DNA of 64,000 bases. It comes from Cylicocyclus nassatus (lineage: Eukaryota; Nematoda; Chromadorea; Rhabditida; Strongylidae). Of this stretch, positions 61,411 to 64,000 are shown piece by piece (the stretch's first letter is position 1; every line of letters starts with the position of its first letter). Location of the stretch: contig CATQJL010000223.1 of assembly GCA_958299035.1 (NCBI GenBank), positions 55,658,302-55,722,301 on the forward strand, read 5' to 3'. The notes under the pieces were generated by a model. That model was not told the origin of the DNA and did no database searches. It saw only the letters and a program-made list of their open reading frames with translations. Position numbers and translations under genes: made by a program.

Positions 61411-62394
61411 CTACAGATCGCATAATGATATGAAGGGAAGGAAGTCGGAGGTTATGGACAGGCACTCATTTTTGTTGTTCATAGCTGGATTCTTCACTGA
61501 AATCCAGAACGCTTCTAACGCTTTCCTAGCCGAGGTTTCCTTTTCGTAAGTCAAGATTTTACATCTGATATCAAAGTCATCTCCACCATGCGTTTCAATT
61601 CTATGCCTGCCCAGAGGTGATAACTGAGTTTTACGCCTTTTATCTGTCAAGTGTTCGTTTATGCGAGTGCCTAATGGTCTTCCTGTCTCTCCAATGTAGA
61701 GTGCATTACAGCTAAGACATTCAATTTGATAAATCACTCCCACTTTAGCACAATCGCCTACCTTACCGTGCGGGCATACTACGCAGCATTGCTTCAACAT
61801 ACAGTATCGATCATACAATCTATTTCTAACTAACTGCTTTTTGATGTTGTCGTTCGGATGGGACACTAAAGCAACATCATCTTGCAGTTCTGCGCGTTGT
61901 ATGCATTTTCGAAAAGCCGCACTGACGCTGTCAGAGATAAACGGAAGGCATAGTGGAAGCTTATTATCGTTATGAACGTTGTTACCATTTCTAAGATGTT
62001 GACTATGTGGTACAGAATGGCACCCATTGCTGCAAGCAATCTGTGACGCTAAATCTCGTGACTCGCAACGTTCTCGCTCTCCAGAGCACATCTGCATGGC
62101 TGTTCTGAACATGTTTCCAATGACAGCTCTCTTTACGGATGCTGGATGTGCGGATTTTATATTTATAAGGATGTTCTTGGAGCTTTCTTTACGGAACCAT
62201 TTCACGCTAACAATGCCCTTGGACAACTTTACTTGCGCGTTGAGATAGGGTAGCCACCCGTTATCTGGTGCTTCTCGAGTGAGCTTTATATACTGCGATT
62301 GCTGATTGAAAAGGTCGAAACACATGTCCATTTCGGACTGCGTGGAGGTGACAATACAGCAATCATCAATGTAACGGCAGTACATCAGCGGCAT
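61411..62394 (-). pseudogene. Penelope-like RT C-terminus and GIY-YIG endonuclease, part 2
   Basis: It begins at motif C (CRYIDDCCIV) and continues through the thumb region, a Cys-rich linker and the GIY-YIG domain. The Arg of GTRINEH and a later Glu (KALEAFWI) match the catalytic pattern. It overlaps part 1 by 10 bp in a different frame, so the native protein would need the frameshift removed. Confidence 0.82.
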
Positions 62395-63173
62395 AGAGCT
62401 AATACCGGTTCTTCAATTTTGCTCATAAAGCAAATGGCGAGCACTGGCGCTAATCTTTGACCCATAGCTAAGCCGCGTATCTGGGAGTAATAGGTCCCAG
62501 ACCATCTAAAGATGTTGCACTTCAAACATTCGCTGACTAGGGTCATGATTCGCGCTTTGCCCAGTCCAAACATATTCATAGTACCACCGTATTTATCCAA
62601 CATCTCCGATAGAGCCTGGAAGGCTTGCTCATTCTGCACATTGGTATAGAGTGAGATCACGTCAAATGACTCGATCACTGCGCTCGAATCAAACCTAGCG
62701 CTCTGGAGTTGTCTGATAAATTCATGCGAGCTGGACAAATGTGACGGTATCTTTGATAGCAGCTGGTTCACTATTTTGTTCAAGAACCACGAGATTCTGT
62801 CGGTGGGGCCGCCTACACAACTGATTATTGGTCTAATTTTGTAAGTTTCCTCTGACATTGAGTTCATGTCCCGTAAAGAAAGCTTGTGCGTTTCGAGAAG
62901 GCTGTAAAACACTGGACAACTCGGACTCCTCAATTTCAACCTGCTTATAAATCTATCCTCTAGTCCGGCAGATTTGCCTATTGCCGTCCAAGTGTCATTC
63001 AGTTTCTTGCATTGTGACTGGAATTCTTTCTCAGAGACTACTCTGTACGTTGCAGAGTCGGCTAGATGGGCTGTTGTTATGCGGCGGTCTAACTCTTGGG
63101 GCATTACCACAAACTCGCCACCTTTATCGCTTACGGACAATCGTACTGAACCGTTTGAAACGAGTTCACGCAT
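62385..63173 (-). pseudogene. Penelope-like reverse transcriptase frame, part 1
   Basis: This covers RT palm motifs A and B, with motif A Asp in FDVISLYTNV and motif B GLAMGQRLAPV. The frame ends in a stop just before motif C, which lies one frame over. The apparent Met at 63173 is internal: similarity continues upstream (NLTRNQWQEFKE) until the TGA at 63222. Confidence 0.8.
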
Positions 63174-63403
63174 CTCTTTGAACTCCTGCCATTGATTGCG
63201 TGTTAGGTTGCTCTGATGCTGTCACTTTGCTCTGTTTAGAACTTCTAAAACACCTGAGCATAAGAGACGGAACTTGATGTCTACTTCAAGAACGGGTCCG
63301 GGTTGTCTGTAAAACGATGGTGGGAATGGAATTGTTGGGAGTAAGCTTTGAGAGTTGTTGACTGCTGTCATTGCGCGACTCTTGTTTCTCTCTCGTATTC
63401 TTA

Positions 63404-64000
63404 CGAGGGAGCGATCTCAACTTAAGGTGGCGATTTGGAATGAACCGCATATCATTAGATGCGCCTTGATGAGCTGATTTCAAATCTACCTTCCATATCT
63501 GCGACAACCTTATCTGCAAGAAGTTATGAGCGGTTGAAAATGTGAAGTTATTGGGGGTTTCAATGCATAATGTGCTTCAAAATCCAACTTGAAAGTGTAT
63601 GACTAGCATGATATTGAGTGTACTGATTTCAAGGAATGCCCACATTCTAAAGAAACACAAATAAGTGTTTTTGAACAACTGATTTTCGAGAAATGGCGCC
63701 GTATATTTGCCAAATTTGGATTTTTCACTGCTCACAGCTTTTACCAGAGAGCTTTAGTTGCTTTTTAGCTGTTCAAAAACACTTATTTGTGTTCCTTTTG
63801 AATGTGAGATTCCGTGAAATCAGTACACTCAATATCATGCTAGTCGTGCACTTTCAAGTTGGATTTTGAAGCACATTATGCATTAGAACCCCAATAACTT
63901 CATATTTTCAACCGCTCATAACTTTTTGCAAATAACGTTGTCGCAGATATCGAAGGTAGATTTGAAATCAGCTCATCAAGACGCATCTAATTATATGCGG
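63404..64000. mobile_element. foldback MITE (family 1), second copy, cut by window end
   Basis: It starts CGAGGGAGCGATCTCAA and follows the same order as 23270-23905, including the inverted AACACAAATAAGTGTTTTTG arms. The window ends a few tens of bases before the expected right terminus. It adjoins the 5' side of the Penelope-like element. Confidence 0.7.

Larger units (their letters stand above)
61411..63400 (-). mobile_element. Penelope-like retroelement, RT plus GIY-YIG endonuclease, degenerate
   Basis: Two overlapping minus-strand frames form one polyprotein broken by a frameshift near 62385-62394. The upstream frame (63173-62385) has LSVSDKGGEFVV, then SFDVISLYTNV (RT motif A) and GLAMGQRLAPVLAICFM (motif B). 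The downstream frame (62394-61411) has YCRYIDDCCIV (motif C, YIDD), a Cys-rich stretch (CCVVCPHGKVGDC), and the GIY-YIG endonuclease signature GVIYQIECLSCNALYIGETG followed by RPLGTRINEH. Homologous sequence continues upstream past an in-frame TGA (63222-63224) to a possible Met at 63371. The RT-to-GIY-YIG order defines Penelope-like elements. The breaks indicate an inactive copy. Confidence 0.85.

Overview
The window reads as AT-rich, intron-rich, repeat-laden DNA from a parasitic nematode, most likely a strongylid (hookworm-like) species. The evidence is small exons with nematode-type TTTTCAG acceptors, spliced-leader-type acceptors directly before two start codons, two nematode-style collagen prolyl 4-hydroxylase alpha genes, and a CAP/SCP (activation-associated secreted protein) gene of the type that is expanded in strongylid parasites. 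The species cannot be fixed from sequence alone.

Layout. 1-2.8 kb: no supported gene, one mariner-type foldback element. 2.85-12.07 kb (minus): a 17-exon collagen prolyl 4-hydroxylase alpha gene (copy A). Its introns carry a Helitron-like element with a nested hAT-type MITE, a palindromic Helitron-like copy, and two other MITEs. 12-19.8 kb: no supported gene; a mariner-like element and a hAT-type element with a perfect 8-bp target duplication. 19.87-28.48 kb (minus): a second complete prolyl 4-hydroxylase alpha gene (copy B) with the same 17 exons and the same intron phases, so the pair is a tandem duplication. 28.5-52.8 kb: no supported host gene; a dense layer of nested transposons (Helitron-like, piggyBac-like, hAT-like, mariner-like and unclassified foldbacks), two GC-rich islands and a tandem repeat of about 125 bp. 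52.8-53.9 kb: a foldback relic of a CENPB/pogo-type transposase. 54.1-57.3 kb: a complete 8-exon CAP gene (plus), and an inverted, nearly identical partial copy (minus) on the other side of a gap of exactly 500 N. Both gap edges carry a cDNA-synthesis adapter. 58.4-60.6 kb: a mariner-type foldback and a probable LINE tail. 61.1-64 kb (minus): a degenerate Penelope-like retroelement with reverse transcriptase and GIY-YIG endonuclease, a hammerhead-like motif downstream, and another foldback element at its 5' side.

Function. The two hydroxylase genes should both act in the endoplasmic reticulum on procollagen, with protein disulfide isomerase as partner, to support cuticle collagen. Copy A needs one frameshift resolved in exon 7. 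The CAP gene encodes a small secreted protein. Everything else is mobile DNA or its debris. I saw no convincing new multi-gene system. The most unusual items are the nested transposons, the foldback element carrying a duplicated coding segment, the hammerhead-like motif beside the Penelope element, and the adapter sequence left in the assembly.
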